Part shown: piece by piece, positions 45,202 to 54,918 of the stretch
Layout: each line of letters opens with the position of its first letter
Numbering within the stretch: the first letter of the stretch is position 1
Origin: CAZIVP01 sp964542915
GTDB taxonomy: Bacteria; Calditrichota; Calditrichia; Calditrichales; Calditrichaceae
Assembly (NCBI GenBank): GCA_964542915.1
Contig: CAZIVP010000003.1
Location: 62,001 to 126,000, forward strand
Length of the DNA stretch: 64,000 bases
Direction of reading: 5' to 3'
Notes under the pieces: model-generated
Told to the model about the DNA's origin: nothing
The model's database searches: none
What the model saw: the letters and a program-made list of their open reading frames with translations, nothing else
Translations under genes and position numbers: made by a program

Positions 45202-45549
45202 TTATTGCACCACAAGGTTGCCGTTGCCATCCACGCTCACCGAGAAAGCAGACCCATCGGCTTTGGTCGGTTTATTGCCGTCGTTGAAAAATTGGGAACC
45301 GTCGCCGCTGTTATAAGCGCTAACCGCGTCGCTGAGGGTGTAACTGGTATTGCTCGCAACGGAATCGGCAAAAAACATCATAATAGACGCCTCTATAGCG
45401 CGTTTGTTGGCCGCATTGGCCTGGCTTTTGGCCGTATCGGACAAGTCCATGTACTTCGGAACGGCAATAGCCGCCAGAATACCGAGGATAACGATCACAA
45501 CGACCAATTCGATCAGAGTGAAACCTCTTTGATTTGCTGCTAACTTCAT
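45202..45549 (-). CDS. pilA: Major type IV pilin
   Basis: A 115-residue short prepilin with a brief leader MKLAANQRG, cleavage before Phe10 and helix FTLIELVVVIVILGILAAIAVPKYMDLSDTAKS, the classic pilin N-terminus with E14 (+5). The C-terminal head is small (about 65 residues) and has no cysteine pair, so there is no disulfide-bonded D loop. AGGAGG precedes the ATG at 7-8 bases, the strongest ribosome site in the operon, fitting high expression. Confidence 0.92.
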   Translation of the reverse strand: MKLAANQRGFTLIELVVVIVILGILAAIAVPKYMDLSDTAKSQANAANKRAIEASIMMFFADSVASNTSYTLSDAVSAYNSGDGSQFFNDGNKPTKADGSAFSVSVDGNGNLVVQ

Positions 45550-45600
45550 CTTAGACCTCCTGAATGTTAAACATTGAGATACATTTATTCTTGCTTCATT

Positions 45601-46800
45601 TTAAAAAGCGTTCATCATTTCCCACATTGGTAAAAACAGCGCCAGAGCGAGTAGTAATATCATACCGCCAAGTACAATGGTTACCACCGGTTCGATGTAT
45701 GTTGTCATATTATTAACAAGTTCGGTTACTTCCTGGTCATAATAATCGGATACGCTTTTAAGCATGTCATCCAGGGCGCCGGATTGTTCACCAATGGCCA
45801 CCATTTCATATAAAAGGTTTGTGAAGACCGGGCTTTGTTTCAAAGAACGGGCGATGCCTTCGCCTTTTATTATCTTATCGGATGTTTTTGCAATCTCTTT
45901 ATTAAAAACCTTATTATCGATCGTCTCCTGCATGATTTCCAGGGATTTCGTAATCGATATGCCGGTACGGTTCATGGTATAAAAGAGCATGGCGAAACGA
46001 GAGACATTAACCTTTCTTACAAAATTGCCTACGACCGGCAACTTGAGCATCAAAAGATCAAACTGGAATCGGCCCGCCGGCGTCCGTACATATAGCACGA
46101 CGGCCACGATGATGAGTACTAACCCCAGAAAAATAAAAAGACCGTAATTTGATAAAATTTCGTAGAGTGAAATCAGAATTTTGGTTGGCAAAGGTAGCTC
46201 TTTACCGGTACTCTCAAACATGGGAATGAAATTCGGTATGACCGACGTCATGAACACCAGAAAAGCGCCAATGATGCCTATTAAAACAAAAGAGGGATAA
46301 CGTAGCGCCTTTTTAACTTGTTGCCGGATGCGGGCTTCATTTTCAAGATATTCGTATAGGTATTTGAGCGATTCTTCCATCGTACCGCTCTGTTCACCCA
46401 CGCGAAGGGTATTAACATACATGGTGGAAAAAATTTTGGGAAACTCCGCCACCGCATCCGAAAATTTACTGCCCTGTTCTATATCGTTCGCGATCTGTTC
46501 GATGACATTTTTAAATTTTTCATCACTGGTCTGTTCCCGAAGGGCATTAAGGCTGGCTACAATCGGAACACCTGCTTTGAGCAGCGTGTGTAATTGTTTC
46601 GTAAACTGAATGATGGCCGCTTCTTTAACGCGATATTTTAACCGCGAGGTCTTGGTTTTTGATTTCTGCTTTTCAGCAGAAATCAGGATCATATTCAGCT
46701 CCTGGAGCTGCTTCTGGACATCCCGCTCATTGGAAGCCAGGATAACACTTTCGACCGTCTCACCGTCGGCATTGATCGCTTTGTATGAATAATTCGGCAT
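45601..46800 (-). CDS. pilC: Inner-membrane platform protein
   Basis: A 399-residue GspF/PilC protein with two repeated T2SSF cytosolic domains (FTKQLHTLLKAGVPIVASLNALREQ near 65-90; FAMLFYTMNRTGISITKSLEIMQETI near 270-295), each followed by helices, and a terminal membrane segment (VTIVLGGMILLLALALFLPMWEMM). LRVGEQSGTMEESL and MVAIGEQSGALDDML are the conserved GEQSG motifs. It couples PilB/PilT to the growing pilus. Confidence 0.93.
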   Translation of the reverse strand: MPNYSYKAINADGETVESVILASNERDVQKQLQELNMILISAEKQKSKTKTSRLKYRVKEAAIIQFTKQLHTLLKAGVPIVASLNALREQTSDEKFKNVIEQIANDIEQGSKFSDAVAEFPKIFSTMYVNTLRVGEQSGTMEESLKYLYEYLENEARIRQQVKKALRYPSFVLIGIIGAFLVFMTSVIPNFIPMFESTGKELPLPTKILISLYEILSNYGLFIFLGLVLIIVAVVLYVRTPAGRFQFDLLMLKLPVVGNFVRKVNVSRFAMLFYTMNRTGISITKSLEIMQETIDNKVFNKEIAKTSDKIIKGEGIARSLKQSPVFTNLLYEMVAIGEQSGALDDMLKSVSDYYDQEVTELVNNMTTYIEPVVTIVLGGMILLLALALFLPMWEMMNAF

Positions 46801-46818
46801 CGTTATCTAACCACAGAT

Positions 46819-47583
46819 TCAGCTTAATAAAACATAAAAATAAAAATTGATAATGACGTTTCCCCACAACAGAAAAACGAAAATTCCTATAGCGAAGAAT
46901 GTACCCATGGGGATCAACCGGTTTTCAGGCATCTGGCGGGCAAGTTTCATTACAATGATAAATATAAGAGCACTGAGGAATCCGAAATAAAGCGCTACCA
47001 AAATAAACTTGAATCCAAGGAAGAAACCTGCCACTGCAGCGAATTTAACATCGCCCATGCCCATACTTTCTCTTCCGAAAATAAAGCGCGCCGCCAATGA
47101 AAGGGTCAGAAATACCCCACCTGCCAGCGCCACTCCCAGCAACGCCTGTTTCCATGCAATTAGTAAAAACACCGCATTGAAGGCCATCCCGAATAACAAC
47201 ATCACGATTAAAAGTTTGTTATGTATGATCTGATACTGCCAGTCAATGAATGCAATGACGATAAGAAAGTAACAAAAGATCGTGTAAAAGAAGAACTGTG
47301 GGGTCCAACCATGTTGATAGAATAGAATTAATGTGACCGCGCCGGTAAGCAACTCGACAAACGGGTAACGAAATGATATCGGCTGCCGGCAATGACGGCA
47401 TTTGGCTTTTAATAACAAATAGGAAATAATCGGTATTTTATCGTACCAGGCGATGGCGTTGCCGCAGTCGGGGCAATATGAGGCGGGTGTAACCACCGAA
47501 ACCTTTTGCGGCAAACGGTAAATGCAAACATTCAAAAAACTGCCGATTATTGTGGCCGACACAAACAAAAAGAGTTCAGCCAT
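46819..47583 (-). CDS. pilD: Type IV prepilin peptidase/N-methylase
   Basis: A 254-residue integral membrane aspartic protease. The N-terminal cytosolic domain has the full zinc tetracysteine (YCPDCG and KCRHCRQP, about 35-70), implying methylase activity as well. Catalytic aspartates are in FIDWQYQIIHNKLL (near 114) and GMGDVKFAAVAGFFLG (near 178). Eight or so hydrophobic helices follow. It processes the prepilins encoded downstream. Confidence 0.93.
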   Translation of the reverse strand: MAELFLFVSATIIGSFLNVCIYRLPQKVSVVTPASYCPDCGNAIAWYDKIPIISYLLLKAKCRHCRQPISFRYPFVELLTGAVTLILFYQHGWTPQFFFYTIFCYFLIVIAFIDWQYQIIHNKLLIVMLLFGMAFNAVFLLIAWKQALLGVALAGGVFLTLSLAARFIFGRESMGMGDVKFAAVAGFFLGFKFILVALYFGFLSALIFIIVMKLARQMPENRLIPMGTFFAIGIFVFLLWGNVIINFYFYVLLS

Positions 47584-47596
47584 CGCTGACGCCTCC

Positions 47597-49915
47597 TTAA
47601 ATTAAATTAAAATCCATATCATCATCGTCTTCATCAGAAGAAGACGCCTCGGTATGGGTCGGCGGAACGGGACTTTGATTAACCTTTTTATGAACGGTGC
47701 GCTTGCTCTGCCTGAAAATGCGCTTAAGGCGCGCCATCAATATATCGCGTTCGATGGGTTTCGTTATAAAATCATCCGCCCCCATATCTAAAACTTTTAC
47801 CTCATTTTCGGTAGTATTTAACGCTGTTAGGATCAGAACCGGAATGTTTTGCCATTCTTCGTTTGCCCGCAAATGCTGCAAAAATTCATAACCGTCCATT
47901 TCAGGCATCATGATATCCAAAATGATGACATCGGGCGGCGCCTTTTTGACCTGTTCAAGCGCCTGTTTACCATTTTCCGCCTCGCGTACCTTCCATTGAT
48001 CTATTTTATTTACATATTTATTGATGATCATGCGCGTTAGTCGATAATCATCCACCACAAGAATGTCTTTTTGATCATTCTCTTGCTCTGGCGGTGTGTC
48101 CGATTGTTTTTTAGGCGTTTCTTCTTTCGGTACGGATTGTGGCGTTTCTTTTTGGGGTTGTTTTGGTTGTTGAACCTCAGGCGGGGTTTGCCCTCTTGTT
48201 TTGGATTCGCCCGGTGCTTCCTGCTGAAGAGAAGGTTGGATCACTCTTAATATTTCCGGGTAGTCCGTGATACCTTCCGCTATCAATGAAACGGCATCTT
48301 CAAATAGATTGCGGAAACCCTGTTTACGGGCGTTTATGCGAATTTCCTGCAAGGTGTTACCTTTATTGAACAAATCTTTCAGATAATCATCCAGAATCAA
48401 TATTTCATACACGCCAATTCGACCGCTGTAACCGCTGAAATGACATTTTTCACATCCCCTGCTCTGATACGTTTTTGGACTGTATCCCAAAGATTTCATG
48501 GCATTGCGAAGTTTTATATCAATTTTATCTTGCGGCACTTCCTCTTTGCAATCATCGCACAAGCGGCGCACCAGCCTCTGCGCAACGATGCCCTGCAGAG
48601 CATCCACCACTTTAAACGTCTTGATGCCCATGTCGCCCAGCCGGGTAATCGCATTAAAGGTATCGTTTGTATGCAGGGTACTGAGTACGAGGTGGCCGGT
48701 TTGCGCCGCCTGTATGGCGGTGGAAGCTGTATCCCGGTCACGAATTTCGCCTACCAGAATCACATCCGGATCCTGGCGCAGAAAGGAACGCAACGCGGTA
48801 GCGAAGGTGACTCCTGCTTTTTCGTTTACCTGCACCTGATTAATACCATCAAGCATGTATTCAATGGGGTCTTCAATCGTGAGAATATTATTTGTGGTGG
48901 AACGAATTCGATTTAAAGCGGCGTAGAGGGTCGTACTCTTGCCGGAACCCGTTGGACCGGTAACCAGAACGATGCCCTGTTTAAAATCGAAACACTGTTT
49001 TAAGAGTTCTTTATTTTTGCCGCGCAATCCCAGCTTTTCGAACGAGATCATGGCTTTACGGCGGTCCAATATCCTTATAACCGTTTTTTCCCCGTAACTT
49101 GTGGGCATGATGGAGACGCGTAAATCGACTTCGGCGCCGTCGACGGAAATGCGTGCTTTACCATCCTGTGGTTTACGCGTTTCCGCGATATCCAAATTGG
49201 AAATAATTTTGATGCGACTTATCAACTTGGGGTGTACAGAATGCGGCAACGAAAGTTTGTTCCGCAAAACGCCATCGATACGATAGCGCACGCTAACTCC
49301 GTTTTCATTCGGCTCCACATGCACATCGCTGGCTTCCTCGTCGATTGCTTCCAGCAACATCTGGTTTACCAGTTTTACAACCGAGGATTCTTTCGCATCT
49401 TCTTCGGTTTCGCTTAATTTTACCCGACCGCTTTTACTCTTATTCTCGCCCACCCACTCATCAATGAGTTTATCGGGATCATACATTTCATCAATTTTAT
49501 GCGATATGTCATCTTTGAAGGCGAAATAACTTTTAACATATTTACCGGTGATGTACTCGATTTCATTCTCCAAATCCAGATTAGAAGGATCGAAACGGGC
49601 GATATGAATGTGATCGGAGCTTAATTTGAAGGGCATGATCAGGTGCTCTCGACAGAACGATTCCGGGATCACCTCGGCTACGTGTTGTTCGATGCGTACT
49701 TTCTTAAGATCCACATGCGGGATTTTAAGCGCACTTTCGATAAATTCCACCAGGTCGGAAGGTTCCAGATAATTGTTTTTTACAAGCACGTCATAAAAGT
49801 AGCTTTCTTCGGCAAAACGTTGCGAAAGCTCGCTGAATTGCTTTTCATCGATGATTTGGTAATAAATCAGGGCTCGCACGAGCCATTCGTCTTTGTATTT
49901 GATGTTTTGGATCAT
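47597..49915 (-). CDS. pilB: Pilus assembly ATPase fused to receiver domain
   Basis: A 772-residue PilB/GspE ATPase carrying an extra C-terminal response-regulator domain. N-terminal MshEN-like region (1-150); Walker A GPTGSGKSTTLYAAL near 320; ILTIEDPIEY; Walker B RQDPDVILVGEIRDRDT; His box LVLSTLHTNDTFNA; zinc tetracysteine CDDC and CEKC near 440-495, diagnostic of PilB-type extension motors. After a Pro/Gln/Glu-rich linker (about 560-615), residues 618-740 are a CheY-like receiver with acidic pair D622/D623, phosphoacceptor D667, T697 and K719, all intact. An acidic Ser/Asp-rich tail ends the protein. Phosphorylation would thus control pilus extension directly. First gene of the pilus operon. 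Confidence 0.93.
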   Translation of the reverse strand: MIQNIKYKDEWLVRALIYYQIIDEKQFSELSQRFAEESYFYDVLVKNNYLEPSDLVEFIESALKIPHVDLKKVRIEQHVAEVIPESFCREHLIMPFKLSSDHIHIARFDPSNLDLENEIEYITGKYVKSYFAFKDDISHKIDEMYDPDKLIDEWVGENKSKSGRVKLSETEEDAKESSVVKLVNQMLLEAIDEEASDVHVEPNENGVSVRYRIDGVLRNKLSLPHSVHPKLISRIKIISNLDIAETRKPQDGKARISVDGAEVDLRVSIMPTSYGEKTVIRILDRRKAMISFEKLGLRGKNKELLKQCFDFKQGIVLVTGPTGSGKSTTLYAALNRIRSTTNNILTIEDPIEYMLDGINQVQVNEKAGVTFATALRSFLRQDPDVILVGEIRDRDTASTAIQAAQTGHLVLSTLHTNDTFNAITRLGDMGIKTFKVVDALQGIVAQRLVRRLCDDCKEEVPQDKIDIKLRNAMKSLGYSPKTYQSRGCEKCHFSGYSGRIGVYEILILDDYLKDLFNKGNTLQEIRINARKQGFRNLFEDAVSLIAEGITDYPEILRVIQPSLQQEAPGESKTRGQTPPEVQQPKQPQKETPQSVPKEETPKKQSDTPPEQENDQKDILVVDDYRLTRMIINKYVNKIDQWKVREAENGKQALEQVKKAPPDVIILDIMMPEMDGYEFLQHLRANEEWQNIPVLILTALNTTENEVKVLDMGADDFITKPIERDILMARLKRIFRQSKRTVHKKVNQSPVPPTHTEASSSDEDDDDMDFNLI

Positions 49916-50170
49916 GTAAGACTTCGCTTCAAATTAGGTTCATTTTAATCCGACTTTTCTCGGTTTTTTATAATCGAACAAAAAAACGGGAACTTGAAAT
50001 GTAATTCGGAACGAACCTCAAATAGTTTTTAATTTGAGGAAATTTTATTTAAAAACTACAAATTTTGAGTTTATTCTGTGCAACAAAAAAGATACTTATT
50101 TCATTGAATCTTAAGTTTTAGAATGAGGTTTTTATGCGCGATGATTACTTTGTTCTAATTTTAAGTTAAA
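49916..50170. other. AT-rich gap between EPS cluster and pilB
   Basis: 255 bases holding the pilus-operon promoter region and the end of the EPS transcript. A perfect 8-bp inverted repeat (CCTCAAAT at 50016-50023, ATTTGAGG at 50032-50039, 8-base loop) sits in the middle with no T-run, so it may be an operator rather than a terminator. I see no coding sequence. Confidence 0.45.
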
Positions 50171-51301
50171 TTATATATTTTTTACCAAGGCCTTATAAAG
50201 ATTCAGTAATTTTTCGAATTCCTTTTCCCACGAAAAATAATGTTTTACAGTCTTAATATTGTTTTGTTTAATTGTTGAAATTTTTTTAGTATCATTTAAA
50301 AAACTAGTAACCCGTGGCATCTCATTTTCTAAATCCATTATATTAAGTGTAAGACCTGCTTGGTATTTCTCATTAAAGTCAACCCACAATGGAAAGTCGC
50401 TCATTAACACTACAAGACCATTGCCCATGTATTCAAATAGTTTTGTGGGTAATGAATTTATGTAGTTCTTCAATTTATGCAAAAATATTAAACCGATATC
50501 ACACTTCATAACTATATTTTGAGCTGCATCATATGATAATTGTCCATGTAATTTTATATTATTTGATAACTTTTTATTTTGGATACTATCATTAATTATT
50601 TTCTCAAACCCAGGTTCTTGAAAAGGACCAATTAAATCCAAACTTACCTTATAAGTTCTTGAAATAATGGCTATAAAATCAATAAGCTCATTAATTCCTC
50701 TTCTTCTTGTTATACCACCAACATAAGTAAATTTATATAAATTATTATTAATATTAAAGTGAATTCTTTTATCTGGAATTTCTTTGACAGAAAAAAAATT
50801 TTGTACAATTATTGCGTTTTTTTTTCTATAATAATTCCAATATTTATTTTCAGCAAGAACCAATCCATCAAAAAATGGCATACAGAATGTTTCAAGCCAT
50901 TTATATGAAAGAGCTACAAATTTACGTAAATATTTTGGAATATAACTTCGAGTTAAAATCGTATCAAAATACAATTCATGAATGTCATAAATTACTTTTT
51001 TTCTTTTTATTATTTTCAATATAACTCCTACTAATATCAATTCAGGATCATGAAAATGATATATATTAGCATTAGTCTTTAAAGCTAATAGAAATGCTCT
51101 GTAAATATTGAAAATACGATTTATTCCACCTTTCTTATTTGGTAAAAAATGATAATTTATATTTGTATTATTAAAAGGAACATTTGCTTTCTTTGTAATG
51201 TAATCAATTAAACAGCCAGACTCCGCAAGTGATATGATTTCCTTGTGGAATATTCTGGTATCTCCAAGAATATGGACTGTTGAAATATGACAAATCCTCA
51301 T
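50171..51301 (-). CDS. Glycosyltransferase family 4
   Basis: A 376-residue GT-B fold glycosyltransferase. The N-terminal Rossmann part begins MRICHISTVH and includes YHFHDPELILVGVILK near 100; the C-terminal donor site is RRRGINELIDFIAI near 205 followed by KLFEYMGNGLVVLMSDFP (about 295-312), where the usual E-x7-E pattern is partly kept. It overlaps the preceding glycosyltransferase gene by 4 bases. It is the last gene of the polysaccharide operon and strongly AT-rich. Donor and acceptor sugars are unknown. Confidence 0.85.
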   Translation of the reverse strand: MRICHISTVHILGDTRIFHKEIISLAESGCLIDYITKKANVPFNNTNINYHFLPNKKGGINRIFNIYRAFLLALKTNANIYHFHDPELILVGVILKIIKRKKVIYDIHELYFDTILTRSYIPKYLRKFVALSYKWLETFCMPFFDGLVLAENKYWNYYRKKNAIIVQNFFSVKEIPDKRIHFNINNNLYKFTYVGGITRRRGINELIDFIAIISRTYKVSLDLIGPFQEPGFEKIINDSIQNKKLSNNIKLHGQLSYDAAQNIVMKCDIGLIFLHKLKNYINSLPTKLFEYMGNGLVVLMSDFPLWVDFNEKYQAGLTLNIMDLENEMPRVTSFLNDTKKISTIKQNNIKTVKHYFSWEKEFEKLLNLYKALVKNI

Positions 51302-52500
51302 GATTTAGTCTCTCTTATCAGTTTGTTATATATAGTTTCATAAGCTAAAGCGTTATTTTTCCAGGAAAACTTTGGCCATACAGATTTACTTGCTTCTTCT
51401 CCAATACGTTTACGTTTCTCTTTATCTCTAACTAACATTTCAATGCATTGCACAGTTTGATCGATATTATTAGGATTTACTAATAATCCATTTTTATCAT
51501 GATCTATTATTTCTTCTATGCCTTCCCCTTTTGAGGCGATTACAGGTATACCAAAGTACATGGCCTCGATATAAACAATACCAAAAGCCTCATTTTTAGA
51601 TAAAAGAATAAAACCATCGGAGTTTTTTAGATAAGCCATTGCTTTTTTATGTTCCATTGCTCCCCAAAAATAAACACTCGAATCAATTTTTTCTTTTTTG
51701 CAATATTTGATTAACCGATCTTTATACCATCCGTCGCCTATAATATGATATTTAAAGTTTTGGTATTTATTAACGATAGGTTTTACAGATTTTAAAACAT
51801 TTATAATATTCTTTTGTTTAGTCAACGATGCAATTGTTATCAAATTAAATGTTATATTTTGATTTGGAAAAATACTTTTTGGTAATTTTTTATAGATTTG
51901 TATACCATTATATATAATTTTGGTTCTATAATTAAAGCGCTCCACTCCATATTTATTGAAAAGGAGACTCTGCAATTTTTTACTATTTAAAACAATTTGA
52001 TCGCTTCTCAATAGAACATTCAATAATTTATTATAATATTTAATACTTTTATTGGCTGATATAATTAAATCGGCCCCATGAATTGATATGACGACAGGAA
52101 GATTTAGATGGAATTTTAATAAAATTGCCAGTTCTCCATTTGGAAAAGCGGTATGTGCATGTAACAATTCAATTTTTTTTGATTTGATTAGATTTCTCAA
52201 AAATTTCTTTTTTAAATAATAATACATTTTTCCTCGAATTCGGTCAAAACCTTTGGGAATAACCAAACTTTTCATGAAATGGACTTCTATATTATTTTGT
52301 CTCTCATAGGTCGGCAATCTTTGAAATTCTTTCCATCGTTTTATTAAAAATGGAATCCATTTAGGAATCCATGGTATCGGACAAACTACGGTTATACTAT
52401 GTCCTAATTTTGCAATGGCTTCTACTTGATGTTTTACAAAAATTCCATTATATGGTCTTGAAGTTGAAGGATACATATGTGAAATCACCATAATACGCAT
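51298..52500 (-). CDS. Glycosyltransferase family 4
   Basis: A 400-residue GT-B enzyme. MRIMVISHMYPSTSRPYNGIFVKHQVEAIAKLGHSITVVCP is the typical GT4 start; HAHTAFPNGELAILL and VVISIHGADL follow. The donor site is LLSKNEAFGIVYIEAMYFGIPVIASKGEGIEEII near 315-348 with an intact E-x7-E. It adds a sugar to the lipid-linked repeat unit at the cytosolic face. It is coupled to the next glycosyltransferase by an ATGA overlap. Confidence 0.9.
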   Translation of the reverse strand: MRIMVISHMYPSTSRPYNGIFVKHQVEAIAKLGHSITVVCPIPWIPKWIPFLIKRWKEFQRLPTYERQNNIEVHFMKSLVIPKGFDRIRGKMYYYLKKKFLRNLIKSKKIELLHAHTAFPNGELAILLKFHLNLPVVISIHGADLIISANKSIKYYNKLLNVLLRSDQIVLNSKKLQSLLFNKYGVERFNYRTKIIYNGIQIYKKLPKSIFPNQNITFNLITIASLTKQKNIINVLKSVKPIVNKYQNFKYHIIGDGWYKDRLIKYCKKEKIDSSVYFWGAMEHKKAMAYLKNSDGFILLSKNEAFGIVYIEAMYFGIPVIASKGEGIEEIIDHDKNGLLVNPNNIDQTVQCIEMLVRDKEKRKRIGEEASKSVWPKFSWKNNALAYETIYNKLIRETKS

Positions 52501-52511
52501 AATGTATTTCC

Positions 52512-53438
52512 CTACAATTTATAACCCTTTTTTAAGAGATTTGACTTCAATACCGTTTGTACATAATTAATTTGTTCATCATTCAAATTAATTTTCCATC
52601 TACCGATCGAGTCACCAATTATTGGTCTTTTTACACTGCTGTGATGCTGAAGTTGATTAACATCACCCATTTTTTTTACTGTTTGCCTCCGGTTGGTTAT
52701 CATATCTTCAATAAACGGTATTCTTAAGAAATTGCATGTAGTTTGAACTACTGATTCTGTTTCATTAACCAGGTTTTCATACTTAATTTCTAATAATTTT
52801 TTTGGGCCAACTTTTTTTTTCAACCATTCCGCATTTTGAATTGAAATATTCCACCGGTTACAAGCATCTTTAATATTGGAATATAAACCTGTTCTCAGAT
52901 ATGAGCTAACCACATCGCGACCATCACGAACAATATTAATATATCTAGCGCAAGGGAAAACTCTGTATAAATTTTTTATAACCAATATATTTAAAGGTGT
53001 TTTGTCACCGTATAATATAGCCTCAGGAGCATAATACTCAGCATATAATTTATAAATTTGAAAAATAATATTTGAAAGATTTCGTTCTTTTTCATGAACG
53101 TTTATTAATTTTTGGTAAACAGGTGCAAGGTTTAAGTTCCATGTACAATACTGAGGATGAGACTCAAATTCCGAAACAATTAATTTAACCAATTCGGGCC
53201 ATTTAAGCCATGCAAATGCACGATATTTCCTATATGCCATATGAAATGCATACGACTCCGGGGGGATAGCAACTAAATTATTTGAGACCAAAATACTTCT
53301 CAGTAACGTACTCCCTGAACGACCGCTTCCAACAATAAAAAACATATGCTTATCATTATTACCAATGTACGGATAATTTTTAAAATAATTACGAAACTTT
53401 ATATATCTGTCATAGTATTTATACAATAAGTTTTTCAT
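52512..53438 (-). CDS. PAPS-dependent sulfotransferase
   Basis: A 308-residue sulfotransferase-fold protein. The 5'-phosphosulfate loop is FFIVGSGRSGSTLLRSIL (about 33-50); the 3'-phosphate site is NIVRDGRDVVSSYLRTGLY with downstream Ser/Arg. KYENLVNETESVVQTTCNFL near 218 is also typical. It probably transfers sulfate to a sugar hydroxyl of the repeat unit before export. The gene sits 11 bases from its neighbour inside the polysaccharide operon. PAPS synthesis genes are not in this window. Confidence 0.88.
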   Translation of the reverse strand: MKNLLYKYYDRYIKFRNYFKNYPYIGNNDKHMFFIVGSGRSGSTLLRSILVSNNLVAIPPESYAFHMAYRKYRAFAWLKWPELVKLIVSEFESHPQYCTWNLNLAPVYQKLINVHEKERNLSNIIFQIYKLYAEYYAPEAILYGDKTPLNILVIKNLYRVFPCARYINIVRDGRDVVSSYLRTGLYSNIKDACNRWNISIQNAEWLKKKVGPKKLLEIKYENLVNETESVVQTTCNFLRIPFIEDMITNRRQTVKKMGDVNQLQHHSSVKRPIIGDSIGRWKINLNDEQINYVQTVLKSNLLKKGYKL

Positions 53439-53441
53439 TTT

Positions 53442-54899
53442 TTAACGACTCTTTATATATTTATTTTTTATTACCACTGATATATTTTTGTAAACGCTTA
53501 GATCAACAAAATAATAAACAAATGTTATAAATAAAATAATTTTTAACATAAAATAATTCACATTACCTTTATTGGGTATAAATAGTATTGCAGTACTAAT
53601 CATTAAAAATAATATTGTTTTTGATGTTTCAATTGTAATTTTAAATAGTTGTATTTTATATGAAACAATAAATATAATAAAAGCTGAAGTAATTTGCATT
53701 AATAATACCCCTAAGACGGCGCCAAATAATTGATAATATTTCATCAAAATTATTGAAAAAAGAATTAAAAAACCGTTACGTAAGATGTCTAAAATTAAAA
53801 AGGGTTTCAAATAAGTTTGACTCAAAAATGATATACTCATTATTGTATAATAACCTTCAAAAAACTTAGCAAACGCCATCAATTGTAAACTATAATCCAT
53901 AATCTGAAATTCTCTGTTATATAATATCAATAACAACCAATTTGGAAAGATCATTATAATAGTAATAAATGGAAAGATGATATAAAAAAGATATTTTATG
54001 TTTTCATTGATAGATTTTCTTATTTGTTCTTCGCTTTTTAACCTACTAACTAAAGGGAAATAATAAGAAATAAAGGATCCTATAAAAATATTAAGATAAA
54101 AAGCTATCGACCATACACTTTGGAAATAACCATTAGCATCTATACCGATAGTTTGTACAATTATTATACGGAATAATACAAGTGATATCAACAAAGAAGC
54201 TTTTCGAGTAAATGCAGTACTACCTATCTTTAAAAGAGGTATAATGGATCTATCTAATTTAACTTTTTTTAACGATATCTGTTTAAATATGTTAATATTT
54301 ACAATAAAAAAATAGATTCCCCCGCTCACAATGAACAAGAAAAGGCCAAAAACGATACCATAATATCCCCAAAAATATATTAGAGGTATTGCACTTAATA
54401 TACTTATAATGTTTGCAATATTTTTCCCAATAATTAAACGTCTATAATCAAGTAGTGCTTGAGTTAATATTTCGAAACTATAAGAAAATGCAAATATCGG
54501 AGCAAGAAAGATTATTGATAGAGTTAAATATTGAAAAGATATATCATTGAATAACCATACTGTTAATTGCTTAACTAATAATAACATGAAAATAAAGTAG
54601 ATAGAATTGAGAGTAAAAAGAAAAAAAAAAGATGTGGATAGCAATCTTAAAAAAGAATCTTGATCTTTATCAAAATCTAACTTACCTAAACGGTTAATTA
54701 AAATGGCATCAAGTCCGAAAATAGATAATCGTTTTTGAACATCAAAAAAAACGATTATCTGTCCAAGAATGCCCACTCCAGCCACTCCCAGGAAAAGTGC
54801 GGTCGCTTTTGCGCGTAATACCCCAAAAACATTACGTAATATATTGGATATGTTAATTCCAATTAGATATTTAATTTTATTATTTTTTTCCATTATCAT
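53442..54899 (-). CDS. wzx: Wzx-type polysaccharide flippase
   Basis: A 485-residue polytopic membrane protein with about 12-14 helices, of the MOP/polysaccharide transporter type. The N-terminus NILRNVFGVLRAKATALFLGVAGVGILGQIIVFFDVQKRLS resembles the usual Wzx start (arginine/lysine plus G-x-x-G at the first loop). It would flip the lipid-linked repeat unit to the periplasmic side. Sequence conservation is low in this family; the call relies on topology and cluster context. Confidence 0.8.
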   Translation of the reverse strand: MIMEKNNKIKYLIGINISNILRNVFGVLRAKATALFLGVAGVGILGQIIVFFDVQKRLSIFGLDAILINRLGKLDFDKDQDSFLRLLSTSFFFLFTLNSIYFIFMLLLVKQLTVWLFNDISFQYLTLSIIFLAPIFAFSYSFEILTQALLDYRRLIIGKNIANIISILSAIPLIYFWGYYGIVFGLFLFIVSGGIYFFIVNINIFKQISLKKVKLDRSIIPLLKIGSTAFTRKASLLISLVLFRIIIVQTIGIDANGYFQSVWSIAFYLNIFIGSFISYYFPLVSRLKSEEQIRKSINENIKYLFYIIFPFITIIMIFPNWLLLILYNREFQIMDYSLQLMAFAKFFEGYYTIMSISFLSQTYLKPFLILDILRNGFLILFSIILMKYYQLFGAVLGVLLMQITSAFIIFIVSYKIQLFKITIETSKTILFLMISTAILFIPNKGNVNYFMLKIILFITFVYYFVDLSVYKNISVVIKNKYIKSR

Positions 54900-54918
54900 A
54901 GATCATCAAAATTACCTC

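Noticed and set aside
36248..49915. Type II secretion system instead of type IV pilus
   Set aside because: The retraction ATPase PilT, PilM-type actin fold, PilX and the very short pilin fit type IVa pili; GspG-type pseudopilin and GspK were not found.
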